A stretch of DNA of 64,000 nucleotides from Gremmenia infestans (lineage: Eukaryota > Ascomycota > Leotiomycetes > Helotiales > Hamatocanthoscyphaceae). Position numbers and translations under genes: made by a program. Where the stretch lies: the NCBI GenBank assembly GCA_032629725.1, contig JAFEVB010000006.1, forward strand, positions 434,001 to 498,000, written 5' to 3'. The notes beneath the pieces are model-generated. The model did no database searches. It had not been told where the DNA came from and saw nothing but the letters and a program-made list of their open reading frames with translations. Every line of letters begins with the position of its first letter. The first letter of the stretch is position 1. Of this stretch, positions 32,079 through 43,622 are shown one piece after another.

Positions 32079-33622
32079 CTAAGCCGAATGTTGCGGCTGA
32101 TACTTAGACCCAGGAAACTTGTCAAAAACACTCGTATTGAACGTATTGAACGCCGGACAGTTCAGCTCACTCAGCACAGGCGAGATGTATTGATTCACCA
32201 GCGCAACTACTGGCGCCAAGTTCGACACGATGCCCGACAACGCAACTGGGATGCCTTGCTGCGCAGCCTGGAAGAAGAAACAACCGAGGTTATTTCCTTG
32301 CAGCAGAGTGTGCGCATTGTATACGCCGCCCGAGATGTCGGCGGGGTCGACGCCCGTGAAGGAGTTGACTGTGCCGGTGTTTCCGCCGAATTCGACGATT
32401 TGGGGGTATTTGGTAGCGAGGATGGCTACATCGGCCTAGGATGATGGTTAGATGGGAGGGGCAGGTTCTTTTGGTTGTGGATTACGTGATGACTTACTAC
32501 TGCGGGTACGGCGCCGTAAGGATTGGATGATGGTCGTCGCTTGTACCAGTTTTGGGGGATTTGCTCGTGTCCGGCGCTCCAGACATGTGCGTTGTCGGGA
32601 CCTGAGACGGAAAAGAAGGTCTTTAAGATATCGCGATTGAGGTAGCCTTGGATATTGTCGGCGGAGTGCTGAATAGGTCGTTAGTGTTTGATATAATACC
32701 ATAAGGGGCGAAGAACGTGGACTTACATTGCTCATGAGGTTGACAATGAAGTGGTGGGCAATAGGAGGAACAAGTCCAGCAAATGGCTACTTTCGTGTTA
32801 GTGTACGTAGGGTCTGGCTAAGAATGTTTTCTTACTGCTGAAAAGTAATACGGGTTGTTTTGCACAGAATACTCGTTTGTCTTGTTGTGGTCTCGCAAGA
32901 CGTCGAGTGTGAAATTCTCTGCAGAGAAATATAGTTGATCAAATCGCGGCAGGTTCAGAGAACGGGCATCCCCATTGTTCAAGTAAGCATCGTACTATCA
33001 CGGACAATTAGCTGTGTAGACTTAGATGTGAACTGAAATTTTACCCGTGCAGGTGATGTGTCGCTCTCGTATTGATTATGCGAGAAAGAATGCCTTCAGG
33101 TTCGGAGAGCAAACCTAGTGCACCGCTATAAGGGCCGCCGATTGACCAAGTTTCAGCAACAGGGTCACCAGTAAGTGCAATGGCAATCACAGACAGTGCG
33201 GCTGCGAACTCATCCCCAAAGCTATAGGCTTGACTAAGACCAGTAACAGCTTTGCGAGGTCAGTACAGGGATAAGTATAGGTTCGTATTGGAAGGCCTAC
33301 TTTGCTGGATGGTGTTGATACCATTCCTTTGGAGAAATCCATGGTTTGCAGCTGCATTGAGGCCAGGGCATGGTCCACGTTCATCATTTGGACCCGGGGC
33401 AATAAATTGATGGCTTGTCCCTGGTTTGACATTCACAAACTGATCCACAGGATCAAATCCAAGGCTGGGAATTGGACCGGAGTTTCCTTCCAGAGAACTC
33501 AATGGGAGGTTGCTAGGGAGAGATTGTCTGGCTATAACTTTGGCGGCCATTTCCGGTGTCATACCAGGCATGGCAATGACAGCCTGAGCGGTGCTGAAAA
33601 TGGATAGGAGTTGGAGGCGCAT
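32079..33622 (-). pseudogene. Secreted heme-thiolate peroxidase (unspecific peroxygenase type), one-base frame break
   Basis: Six exons on the minus strand: 33622-33301, 33249-33045, 32994-32836, 32786-32727, 32668-32498 and 32435-32079, all with GT-AG introns. The product would be about 424 residues. A signal-peptide-like start (MRLQLLSIFSTAQAVIA) is followed by the PCP motif, GPCPGLNAAANHGFL (Cys85 would be the heme axial ligand), and by HNQYESD, matching the EGD heme/metal motif but with Ser for Gly. GHEQIPQNWYKR and FGGNTGTVNSF are typical of the family. In exon 2 the frame changes once at 33078-33087 (ILSR to HNQYE); one base is missing and no intron fits. All else is intact, so either a young pseudogene or a sequence error. 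Confidence 0.8.
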
Positions 33623-35372
33623 TTTGCAATTATCATAGGCGTTTGTATCTCTAAGGCTCTGTTGGAAACCGTAGGTGAGAGCAGTACTGGCTGCTAAAGA
33701 GAATTTATATGTGTTTGGCCTGGCCTCAGAAAAGAAGTAATACCAAGCTTCCAACTTGTAGAAATTCGGGGGTTGAATCGCGACATTGCCAATGTTCAGT
33801 ATTTCCTCATCATCATACAGACATATTCAAAGACTTGACGAGTCGTCATCGCTGATCTCCTCCGAACTGAGTGAAGCGTACATATGGTTGTACTGCTATA
33901 TCTTAGTAGACATGACTGGGAGAGAAGATGACTAGCTTGGATCGAACTCAAGGTTTATGTTCCGAGACTAGATGGTAGATGCATAAGGGAGTTACAATAC
34001 CATGGTGATCTGAGAGATATTAGATGCGTATTACTTTCAGCCGCCTAGTGATTGGCAGAACTGGAAGTTGTATCCCAGAATCCCCACACGGTTTAAGGTT
34101 AAGAGAGAAACCTACCGGATGGCATAATCCCGACGTAGATCATCCCGTGCCTGCATATAAGCTATTCCTCAAGCAGCTGTGATCTGCTGTTTGTGGTGGT
34201 GTAGATATGAGATGGAGATGGCAGGGCCCGATTTTGACAGGCTCGTTTTCGCGATGTCGAAAAAATTCAGTGACATGTCGTGATATGCAATGAAATAGGC
34301 TCGGCCCCAGCACAGCCGTTCAAAATAAATCAGAACGCTTAGGAGTTAATATTCAACAACTTGGAAGCAGTACTAAGAATAATTCTTAAAGTAGAGATTG
34401 ATTCCCAGGTATAAAAGAATCTAATGAAATAATTCAAACTATGGATATCTTATATAGCATAGAAGTTAAGCTTATATCACTTTGCTAAATACTTTGGATA
34501 TCTGCATCCTAGTATGACTACTTCTAAAATTAGTTCCAATTAACTTTTATAGACTATTTAATTGCCTATTAGCACTTCTTCCAGGTTCTGTTATTATTTT
34601 TGCAAAATTAGAAGTGCAGAAGACACTCTAACCACTTAGGGGAGTAGTTTGCAGACGAGGGCTTTAAGGCTATAAGGGAATCTAATTTCCTATGTGGAAC
34701 TGTATTATGGTCAAGTTAGAGCAAATTAATATTACTAATACTTAAAATTAGGTTCTTAAAAGCTGAGTTGTAGTAATACCTAATCTTTCTTTGCTTTTAT
34801 TAAAAGCCTAGCCTTAGTTGCATCTGCTATCCCAGACCAACTTTCAAATCTAGCACGGGATAAAAGAGAAAACTTAAAAAGTAGCACTATATACTTGTCA
34901 AGAGCCACTTTTTGCAAATCGCCACACACGTATTGGCGCTCAAGAGTCAGACAGCACAGAAAACGTCTTTGGACACAATCACTTGATCATTATCAACGGC
35001 CCCCGCTTCTCTTCCTGCGGATTTAACACATACCCCAAGATTCTATGGCACCTTTAGATTCAAAGCGGATTACTTCGTTCGAGTACCATCTCAGCAGAAC
35101 CCTTTGTAACTGCTCTTGCTGCTGCTAGCTCAAAATGGAAAGCCATCATTCATCCACAGAAACCGTCGCCATAGTCTCCCGAGGTGCCAGTGATGCTTTC
35201 TGCACACTATACGGGTTGGGAAGGAACTCAAATTATCTAATATAGGACTGAATCGTTGAACTCGATTAGCCATTAAACAATTCACAGCACTAACACCAAA
35301 TGCACTTTATTAGGAAACATCAAGCTCGTTGACTTCATTACATACGCAGCCGTCTAAGTTGAACAAGGAGGC
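33623..35372. other. Intergenic with AT-rich block
   Basis: The part 34330-34860 is A/T-rich and gene-free, similar to the block at 30.5-31.8 kb, and may be degraded repeat DNA. The part next to 33623 is the promoter of the peroxygenase gene. No gene recognised. Confidence 0.5.
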
Positions 35373-35741
35373 ATGGATTCAGAATGCGAACGCTCTTGCG
35401 CATGCCATGGCGACTTAGAGTGTTCCCCTTTTAAAGCTTTGATATTAAGATTGGAGGTCGAAGGTCAAGTTGTTCGCTTTCAAGCGTGGGTTTTCCTCCG
35501 AAATCACAGCTTAGGCCATATTCAACAGACATATCGGGCTGCCGTTGCATCTTGTCTGAGAGAGTTTACGGTGAAGGCCGACATATTCATTGAACTACAA
35601 GAAAAGCAAAAAGTGAAATACGACACAAAAAAGCGCGAGGTTAAATTAGTCCACCACCCCTATCTCTTTCGTTTAACAAACCAATACGAAAGTCAATATA
35701 GCAAGACTTTCTCGAGAAATTCATGTCTTGATCTTGGGTAA
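35373..35741 (+). CDS. Hypothetical small protein in AT-rich region
   Basis: Open frame of 122 codons, ATG context GGCATGG. The first 75 residues are reasonably protein-like: ALILRLEVEGQVVRFQAWVF followed by an amphipathic helix (HIQQTYRAAVASCLREF), a strand-strand-helix arrangement similar in outline to the orphan genes at 15.5-20.9 kb. The C-terminal third is Lys/Tyr-rich and less convincing. It could be a truncated relative, a real orphan gene or chance. Confidence 0.3.
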   Translation: MDSECERSCACHGDLECSPFKALILRLEVEGQVVRFQAWVFLRNHSLGHIQQTYRAAVASCLREFTVKADIFIELQEKQKVKYDTKKREVKLVHHPYLFRLTNQYESQYSKTFSRNSCLDLG

Positions 35742-36308
35742 AGATTTTTCAACAGCCGTGAAATCAAGTCCCTATCCATGGAATGCTGTCAAATGATTCC
35801 GTATCCGAGTCCTCTCTCCTTTCTGCGGCAACATCTACATCGCGGCAAAAATCCACGGAAAGCTATCACTTGGCTCAGCCTCAGAAGGATCACTCTTATT
35901 TCCTGTGTCAACGCTACCAATGAGAAGCAAATTCAATAGATACCAAGTACAACAATCTCCCCAACATCGCTAATCTACTTGAGATTTCACAAGTGCGGCC
36001 AAGCGCCGCCATCTGCTAAAACCGGTTCCCTGCTGTCAACACTTAGTTCCGGATTGGCTTGGTTCCTAGTCTCCTCTACTACATAGTGCTTAAGGGGTGA
36101 CCCCTCTTTAAGCCATTAAAGAGTCTTCATCTCTTCCACAATGCAAGCTTCTTCAAGCCCAAGTATGTTCATATTCAATTCTTCTTCTGCAAGCCGAAGA
36201 TGTTCAGCTGTATTGTCCATTTCCTTGAAAGCGATTTTGGTCGTCATAGTTGGGGTATGCGCATATCGCATGGATTCGCTTTGACACCCTAGAATCACGT
36301 TAGCTCAG
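35742..36308. other. Intergenic
   Basis: A minus frame of 60 codons at 36116-36298 has a helix-like, Glu-rich end (AEEELNMNILGLEEACIVEEM) and might be a second exon of the frame upstream of it, but no clean splice pair connects them. Confidence 0.35.
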
Positions 36309-36605
36309 CTAGATCTTTGGGTATTGTTTTAGAGATAATATTAGCGTATAGTGTAAGAAGAAGGTTGCTCCAGCTCGTTCATAAAGCTCAAGCCGTGTAG
36401 AGGGACGGTCTGCGAAGTCAAGATCCACTAAAGCATCTAATCGGGTATCGGCTGGATTCGGCCCATTGGCGCTGCGCGTGGGCCAAATAGAGGTTCGCGG
36501 CATGTTCTCCTGATCGAAGGCTATATCTAACTTATGTGGCTTGCCGTAGAGAGGACACAAAGCCTCGTTGTCGGCAGCCCAAAACGGATATTGAGTTTGT
36601 GCCAT
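36309..36605 (-). CDS. Hypothetical protein, weak support
   Basis: Minus frame of 98 codons from the ATG at 36605 (MAQTQYPFWAADNEALCPLY). The first 75 residues have a protein-like mix of charged and aromatic residues, then the end turns hydrophobic and probably represents intron read-through. The following minus frame (36298-36116) may be its last exon. No family recognised. Confidence 0.3.
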   Translation of the reverse strand: MAQTQYPFWAADNEALCPLYGKPHKLDIAFDQENMPRTSIWPTRSANGPNPADTRLDALVDLDFADRPSTRLELYERAGATFFLHYTLILSLKQYPKI

Positions 36606-37013
36606 AAGTACTGCTGTAATGCTGCCGAAATAAGAGCTAGAAGAGAGAGTCAAGAAGGAAGCAGTAGTCTCGATAAAGTGATGGAGATAGGAAATGGAAA
36701 GGAAGTGGGGGATGCATTTTATAATAAAGCGGACATAACAGTTGGTAAATCTGCGCCTTGTTAGGTGCACCCACAAGCTTTCCAGCAGTTGGGTGTTAAT
36801 GATGGGGAAAAAGACTTACTTCGATCTTTCGGAAGAAGTGAGCGAAGGCCGAATGCTGCGCCACATTGCTTTAACTCACTGCGCCACAAATGTCTAATTG
36901 CTTCGGGGGTCTTGATAAACGCGGGGGCCGAATCGAGTAGGGTATATATTTCTCATTCAGTCAAGTTATTATTCACATACTGCCAATACACATATTTGAT
37001 AACAATAACAGTA
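36606..37013. other. Intergenic, divergent promoter region
   Basis: Lies between the weak minus-strand frame and the GST gene. GTATATATTT at 36941-36950 may serve as a TATA element for the GST gene. Confidence 0.4.
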
Positions 37014-38129
37014 ATGGATTCTTTTCTCAAATCACTGCCTACTATCACAGTTTTCCGAGGCTCCAAGAATCCAGGATCTTATGTCTGGGTAAGTACTTTT
37101 CAAAATCATCTATGACGGAAGAATCCTAGAACCAAATCATAATCTTCCCCCCTCCTTCCCAAAACACCCCTGATATAGTAATACTAGTTTTAATCTAAAT
37201 TATATTCCAGTCACCTTTTGTAACCAAACTCGAAACCCGACTGCGGTTTGCTGATTTTCCATACCGCACCGATGCAGGATCACCAAAATCTGCTCCTAAG
37301 GGCAAGATTCCCTACGTGACCATTTCGGAGCCCGATACCAACGCGCCGACCGCGACTCTCGCAGACTCCGCAATCATTATTGAAAAGCTCAAGGAGAATG
37401 GGTTTCTAGATGATCTGAATGCCGGACTTTCGCCTGAACAGAAAGCGCATGATATGGCGTTGAAAGCGTTGTTGGAGGATAAATTGTATTTCTATCAGGT
37501 GTGTACAGCACTCTACTTGTAGATGATTTGATATAACTCCCTAGACTGGACTTCTAGACATATTTTCTTATTGGGAGGAAACTTTCCAGTAGTTGGGTGT
37601 TGATACTTACGAGTACTTAAATAGGTCTACGAAAGGTGGCATGAGAATTATTACATTATGCGCGCGAACATTTTTGGCTTCATGCCGTACCCACTGCAAG
37701 TCCTCGTTGGCCTGCTCGCATACCGCAGTATGAGCGCGATGCTGTACGGACAGGGCACCAGCCGCTTCTCGGCTGAAGAGATATCAGCGTTCAGGACGCA
37801 GATCTGGGAGAGTTTTAATGCGCTTCTTGTGGGATCGAAGAGGAAGGGATCGGTTCGCGACGATAGTCCATTTTGGCTCTTGGGAGGGTCTGGGCCATCG
37901 GAAGCGGATTCTGTTTTGTATGCTTTTATCTGCTCGACTCTTGTTTCTAGAGCGTAAGTTCTTCTTCTCTGAGAGAGCACTGAAGAGTTTCTGGTTGTGC
38001 TAGGTATGCTAATGGTTTTCCTTTAGGGGCCCTGAATCTCAGAAGATTGTAAAAGGTTTCCCGGCGCTTTTGGATTATGCGGAGAGGATACACAATCGGT
38101 ATTTCCCGGACTACGCACACTGGGAATAG
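37014..38129 (+). CDS. Metaxin/FAX-type glutathione S-transferase-like protein
   Basis: Four exons, 37014-37088, 37211-37498, 37625-37953 and 38027-38129, all GT-AG, give 264 residues. The N-terminal thioredoxin-like part reads ITVFRGSKNPGSYVW, then SPFVTKLETRLRFADFPYRT and KGKIPYVTI, where the Ser-Pro-Phe start replaces the Cys-Pro of glutaredoxins. The C-terminal helical part has ADSAIIIEKL, RSMSAMLYGQGTSRFSAEEI, FWLLGGSGPSEADSVLYAFI and a conserved-type end (RIHNRYFPDYAHWE). The arrangement matches the FAX/metaxin-like group often annotated in fungi as GST-like proteins. Enzymatic activity is unproven for most members. Confidence 0.88.
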
Positions 38130-39076
38130 GTAATGGGAGCGAGACCTTTGTTGATGGCTGCTGGTAATTGCAATTAAGATCAGCTAGGGTGGAAGCGGGA
38201 GCTTTTGATATGTTAGATGCCTCATACAGAGAGATCTTAATTACTCGTGGGACGTATCCTGGTACGCAGCGGTAGTAGGGAGAAAAAGAGGTTGACCGTA
38301 GTGGACTGAGAATAACAGGTTGCCTCTACGCCACGATAAATTCCTAGTTGACGGACAGAAACACAAGGTTGAGGAAGCTGTGCAAAACGTCCAGGTTCGC
38401 CTTACAAGTATCCTATCCAAAAGACTTGGAAAGTCCCTAAGTTGAGATGTCGTGATGTTGTAATCTAGATGCGCAGGACTTGGCTTTGGTACGGCAAAAG
38501 GACCACGCCACCGCCCGGCAAACGCTTTCCGATACTTGAAGATACAAGAGAATCAGAAAGGATAATATATATATTAACAATGAAAGGGATTTGGTTCAGA
38601 TTCTCAGTTGATAGAAAGAATACGGTCTTGATTTTGCCTTATACTCACGTGCTGATGGCTGAAATAAACCTTGGCGCCACGCCACTCCTCCATTTTTAGC
38701 GTCAAAATAGCTCCATTGATTTAGAAGGACGTATCTTCGCTTCGTATCCTCGTAAACATTCCAGTTTCCAGAGCTCTTTCTTCCCAGTCCCCTTCAAGCG
38801 CCTCTGCTCTTTACGAACTTTATATCCTTTAATAATACACCTCTCGTTTCCCTTCCTTTCCTGTCATTCTTTATTTGACAGCATTGGGAACTTACGGCTG
38901 CAGAGGAATACCGCGTCAGCTTGAAGAAAAGGGGACACTTCAACAGTCTTCACCATTGTCGCATACGAGTACAACCACACTCCACAACCACAATCTCGAC
39001 TCTTCGATGCAGTTATAAGCTGCTCCTATCTGTTTACGGCTGGGCGCTATAGCGATTCGCTTTCCTATCCCCCAGA
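38130..39076. other. Intergenic, no supported gene
   Basis: One 76-codon frame at 38469 without protein features. The last 200 bases are pyrimidine-rich promoter-like sequence for the gene at 39077. Confidence 0.45.
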
Positions 39077-40942
39077 ATGCCGGTTCAACGCACCTTGTTT
39101 GGTCGGCCCGTGCCAGCGATATCTCCTCGAAAAATAGTAGTTCTTCTTGCAACAATCTCCATCTTTGCTGTTATCACACTCGTCTTCACACTGCCAAGTT
39201 CGATACCAGCAGGCCCTTCACTAGGGAAATTTACAGATCACAAGATATCCCTCCCAAAGCTTCCAAAGCAATTGTCGACACCGAGCATCCTCAACCCCTT
39301 TCGACCAGCAGCACACGCACCCCAATATTCGCAGAACAGTACCAGCGGAGAGTCAAAGTGGTATGAGAACTGGAATTGGCTCAGCCCATTTTCGTCTTCC
39401 GTGACCCTGGACGAAAATCGATCAATCCTTCCACCTCTCAGCAGACGATACCCAGTATACACATACTACGACCACACGTTGGACAAAGATGAAGAGTTGA
39501 AAGATGCTGAGAATGAGCTTTTGCTTACATGGAGGAGGGCTTGGTGGGCGCAAGGGTTCAAGCCAATTATTCTTAGCCCGGCCGAAGCCATGAACAACCC
39601 TCTATACGCGGAACTTCAACAGAAAGAGCTTGAGCCCCCTCTTAAGACCGAATTCTTCAGATGGCTAGCATGGGAAAACATGGGGTCGGGAATACTTTGC
39701 AATTATCTGACACTGCCAATGGGGAAATATGAGGATCCTTTGCTCTCGTACTTGCGGCGAGGACAGTACGGTGCGACGCATCAGTTGACAAGATTCGAGA
39801 AGTTGGGCAGTGGAATATTTTTAGGAGATAAGCCACAAATCACCGCAGCTTTAAAGGCAATTTTGGCAAACAAGGAATTGAATAGCGCCAAGGACTTCAT
39901 AAGTGCGGCTCCTGAAGATACCTTTTTCGTTGATCCTCACCACGAGTCCCTGGCTTATTACGACGCCCAAACTCTGGATGACAAGTACTCAAAGATCGCA
40001 GAAAGTGTTGGTGCGGCCAAAGGGCTGGGTTTAAGTCAATTGAATAAGCTCATGACCTCTCATCTGCACAGCACGTGGCAGAATATTTTCTCTTCTGGCA
40101 TTGCTGTACTAAAGCCTCAGCCTGCACATATGTCGGCAATGGTAGAACCGGCATGGACTCTTGCACAGTTCCTTGCTCAGTGTGCGGAATCCCCTCTGCC
40201 AGCATCATGTCCTCCAAACCTTCCAAGATGCAAGCCTTGCGTATCTTCCACTCCGATGAAGGTTAGCACGCCGCCAGCATATCTCAACACCTCAAGCCTC
40301 TACACAATTGGTACAGTTCCGCACCCGTTCACTTTTGCGGCATTGACTTCTCTTCGAGAATACGTCGATGTTCGGTGGATAAGACGAGAGATGGAGCGGG
40401 ATACCTGGGTCGCTAGTCTCACCAAGCGTACTTTGGGAACAGGAGTATCTGGAGCGCCTCGCGTGATCAAATTCAAGGAAGCTGTGGCAAGCGATTATGG
40501 AAAGGCTCATTCCCTTTGGATTACGGCAGAGAAGGATATTCCTCACGATCTTGACTGGCACTTTGGCTTTCCAATCCCAAGAAATACAACGGATACCGGC
40601 AAGTCAGAGACTCCTGTTCCGGGGCCAGAGCGCAGACCTCAGCCGGTGCAGGATATACAAGACGGGCCTGTAGCAACAGAAGATGAGAAGGTTAAGGAGA
40701 AGATAATATTGAAGAAAGCGAAAGAATTCATCAAATCAAGAACCGCACCAGAGGAAACGATCAAAGGCGCAATTGAAGCGTGGAATCTGGCGGATACCGA
40801 AGCCTGGAGATTTGCAAGGGCATTTTTGGCGAGGAGTAGAGTTGAACGTCTCAAGTGGGAAGATGAGGAGAAGAAGTATGCCGGTGGAGCAGGAGCTGAG
40901 CGAGGGAAGAGCGAGGGATGGGGACGATGGTTTGATGATTAA
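39077..40942 (+). CDS. Type II membrane protein, uncharacterised (Golgi glycosyltransferase-like layout)
   Basis: Single exon of 621 residues. A short basic cytoplasmic start (residues 1-19) precedes one transmembrane segment (about 20-41, KIVVLLATISIFAVITLVF), a Pro/Ser-rich stem and a large lumenal domain. The region from residue 130 (RYPVYTYYDHTLDKDEEL, ENELLLTWRRAWWAQGFKPI, LSPAEAMNNPLY) and ENMGSGILCNYLTLPMGKY resembles fungal proteins annotated only as hypothetical. Sequons NSTS, NTSS and NTTD fit passage through the secretory pathway. I see no definite DxD catalytic motif, so glycosyltransferase is only a layout-based suggestion. The C-terminus is a charged Lys/Glu helix. Confidence 0.85.
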   Translation: MPVQRTLFGRPVPAISPRKIVVLLATISIFAVITLVFTLPSSIPAGPSLGKFTDHKISLPKLPKQLSTPSILNPFRPAAHAPQYSQNSTSGESKWYENWNWLSPFSSSVTLDENRSILPPLSRRYPVYTYYDHTLDKDEELKDAENELLLTWRRAWWAQGFKPIILSPAEAMNNPLYAELQQKELEPPLKTEFFRWLAWENMGSGILCNYLTLPMGKYEDPLLSYLRRGQYGATHQLTRFEKLGSGIFLGDKPQITAALKAILANKELNSAKDFISAAPEDTFFVDPHHESLAYYDAQTLDDKYSKIAESVGAAKGLGLSQLNKLMTSHLHSTWQNIFSSGIAVLKPQPAHMSAMVEPAWTLAQFLAQCAESPLPASCPPNLPRCKPCVSSTPMKVSTPPAYLNTSSLYTIGTVPHPFTFAALTSLREYVDVRWIRREMERDTWVASLTKRTLGTGVSGAPRVIKFKEAVASDYGKAHSLWITAEKDIPHDLDWHFGFPIPRNTTDTGKSETPVPGPERRPQPVQDIQDGPVATEDEKVKEKIILKKAKEFIKSRTAPEETIKGAIEAWNLADTEAWRFARAFLARSRVERLKWEDEEKKYAGGAGAERGKSEGWGRWFDD

Positions 40943-41262
40943 GATACCGGTAATGAGCGAGTTTGAAGGGTCTCTTTGCTATTGGGTTGCATCAATCGTA
41001 CAATCGGCTAGACTGGCGGGCGTTTTGGGGATTAGGTAATTGATAAATAATATTTTTCGGGCATGTAAAGACTGTATGTACTACTACCAATTCCAGAAAA
41101 TTCCAAAAGTCTCAAAATCGGTGTTGAGACCGAAGGCAAGCTACCTAATGTGTTCCTGGGAAGTTGAATCCCACTCCTTTTCTCTCTTTCATACCTCATA
41201 ACGAGAAAACAAACAATCAAGTGAAAAAGAAACCATCCATCCATCCACTCCAAAGCCTCTCC
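40943..41262. other. Intergenic between convergent genes
   Basis: 3' flanks of the 621-residue protein gene and the SET gene; nothing else seen. Confidence 0.5.
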
Positions 41263-42338
41263 CTACTCGCAAGAAACAGTATCACCACCCATCTCGCCAC
41301 TCATCTCCCTACTCGTAACGCCTCTGCGCTTCCCATCTACCCCCTTCTCATTGCAAGTATCCCCACCCATCTCACCGCTCAACTCTGGACTCCCTACTCC
41401 ATCCAGAGCCAGGGAGAATGGAGGGGCAGGCTTGGAGTAATGGCTAACGTATGTAGCGAGAGCGTGTTTGGCGGCTGAGACGAGGAGCTCGGCTTGCTGG
41501 AGAGAAGATAGGAGAGCGGACTGCATGGAATCGACTTCGTTCTTTGCGTTGCTATTTTCATTCGCAATTTCGGTTTTGTTCCCGTTGCCGTTGCTATTCC
41601 CATTCGTTTGGGCCGGAGCCGGAGCAGGGATATCAACAGTACTGGATGATACATCCTCAGCACCATTCCCCACAGCATCGCGCTCTTCAAGCAACCCCCT
41701 AATATGCGCATTCAACCACACGCCCTCCAACGCGCCCTTCCCCATCCCCTTGGCGCCCTTGATAAAGCCGCGGCACGTGTCCGCGCCGCAGAAACAGCTG
41801 AAGCCCTGCGCCATGTCCCACTCGGTGCTCGGGTAGAAGAAGGTTAGTTCTTGGCCTGCGCGGAGGCCGGATGGGCCGGCGAGGATGCTGAGGGATGTTG
41901 TGTCGAAGATCTAGTGCTTGAAAGGGGTGGGCGTTAGTTTATATGGTAAAGCTTTTGCTTTTGGGGGAGGATGGAGATGAGAAACCGAGATCCCAAATTC
42001 CCGGTGGGGAATAGGGATATTGTGGTTTCTTTTGGGGGGCTTTTGGGGGGCGGAGGGAAAGGAACGGAGGGACTAACAACACTAGGCACACAGCTATGGT
42101 TTATATACACCAAATCGCTGTTCAGATTCATATGCTGCTCGCGTCCAATCTGCACCGTAGCGTACGTTGCCTCATCGGCGAGCGTGCACGGCGGGAAAGC
42201 CAGCTTGGCGAAGAATCCGAAAGGCGGGAGGGAGACGGTCGAGAAGGATTTGGTGGTGAAGTCTTTCTCGGTGGAGAATTGGACTTTTTGCACATTGGGG
42301 TGCGAGGGTTGGGACCAGAAGGGGGTTAGAGGAGCCAT
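41263..42338 (-). CDS. SET-domain protein
   Basis: Two exons on the minus strand, 42338-42078 and 41910-41263, with a 167-bp GT-AG intron, give 302 residues. The SET core is recognisable as LVYINHSCVPSV (the NHSC motif, about residues 78-85), then LRAGQELTFFYPSTEW with the catalytic-site Tyr, and a post-SET cysteine cluster FSCFCGADTCRGFIKG. The N-terminal SET half is short, so this is the small fungal SET type; a lysine methyltransferase role is likely, the substrate unknown. The C-terminal 150 residues are Asn/Ser/Glu-rich with a helix, and end in two copies of SGEMGGDT, 30 residues apart. Confidence 0.85.
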
Positions 42339-43622
42339 TGTGTTTTGGTTGGGTGAGTGTTTGTTGAGTTGGTTTCGGTTTGTGGTTTGTTATTTGTTAT
42401 TTATTTCTTGTTGCTTGTTGCTTGGTGTGTTTTTAATTGAAGTTGGATGTGTTGAATGTATGTATGTACTGAGTGAGGGGTGGAGGTTTGTGTCGGTTAG
42501 AAGGAGGAATATGAATGGCATATGCAGGAACAGACATGCCGCTTTGGCGGGGCAGCACCTCGGCTATGGAGGGGTAGCCAGCCCAGCCCAGCTCATGCCG
42601 CAGGATGAACGTGGGGTGGACCCCTTTCTTTGAAGGTGTACTTTCTTTGCATCAGGATGTTATTCTTCAAGACGCAGGTAATTACGAGTAATTGAATGGT
42701 TGATACAAAATATATTCTCAGACTATAGGTAGTAAATTGAACAATGAGTGCTTTTGAGTAGGGTGAGCACGTGATTTCAGACTATTGCCCATTGGAATAG
42801 AATAGGTAGTTTATAAAGATACTCGTGCTATAGATTGACAGTATTGTAAGAGACTAATGGCATATACATCTAAGTATATAGAGTGAAGACCAGACTTAAG
42901 TGCATAGTTTTGCAGGAGGATTGCTTACATAAGCATCTAAGCCCAACAGAGCCTCTCGTCAGTAGTCGAAGTGAAGTCCACGTCATAACTTTCGAATCCA
43001 AAACCATTTGAAACCGAGAATATAGTTGGCTCTCGTCTCGAGCCGTGCTTCACATGCCTAAGGTATCTTAGGTGAGCAGTCCGCCTGGTAATTTTAGGTT
43101 TGAAGTCTATAATCATTGCGAATGACTAATTCCAAATGCAATACAAAAGCTAGAACTTTGTTATACAGGTAGGTACCTCAGACATGCAAGGCCAAAGTAC
43201 ATACTCCGCGGAGAAACACCATTCTATTGCCCCCTTGCGCTTGCGGTTACGCCCTAGTATGACACGAAATACGGGGCTTTCGCAGGCAGCTCTGATTCGG
43301 CAATCAATGGCTCGGCTCCCACCTGATGATGACTTACAGAATTCCAGTTACTCTAGAAAGACATGAATATATGGCTGACACAAGAATACCAATACCCGGT
43401 GGGAAGTTGCATACAACTAAGTAAGTTTAAACAATTCCAGCTCTGCTAGATAGCTTTTCAAGCACCAGCTGCTGAGAACTATAAAAGCATCTCATGTTTA
43501 TATATCTCCTCCTCCTATCCCCCTTCTTTACCACGCATTTAAATTAAACTTCCAAAACAAAGCCGACCTGATCTAGATTTCATCTCCTATAAACATAAAG
43601 AGCCTCCCATGATCTCAGCAAG
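42339..43622. other. Intergenic, no supported gene
   Basis: TTG-rich sequence (TTTGTTATTTGTTATTTATT near 42388) follows the SET start. No protein-like frame; the right end holds the GST promoter. Confidence 0.45.
43490..43497 (+). promoter_or_regulatory. TATA box of GST gene
   Basis: TATAAAAG lies 133 bases upstream of the ATG at 43623, in a suitable position for a core promoter element. Confidence 0.5.
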
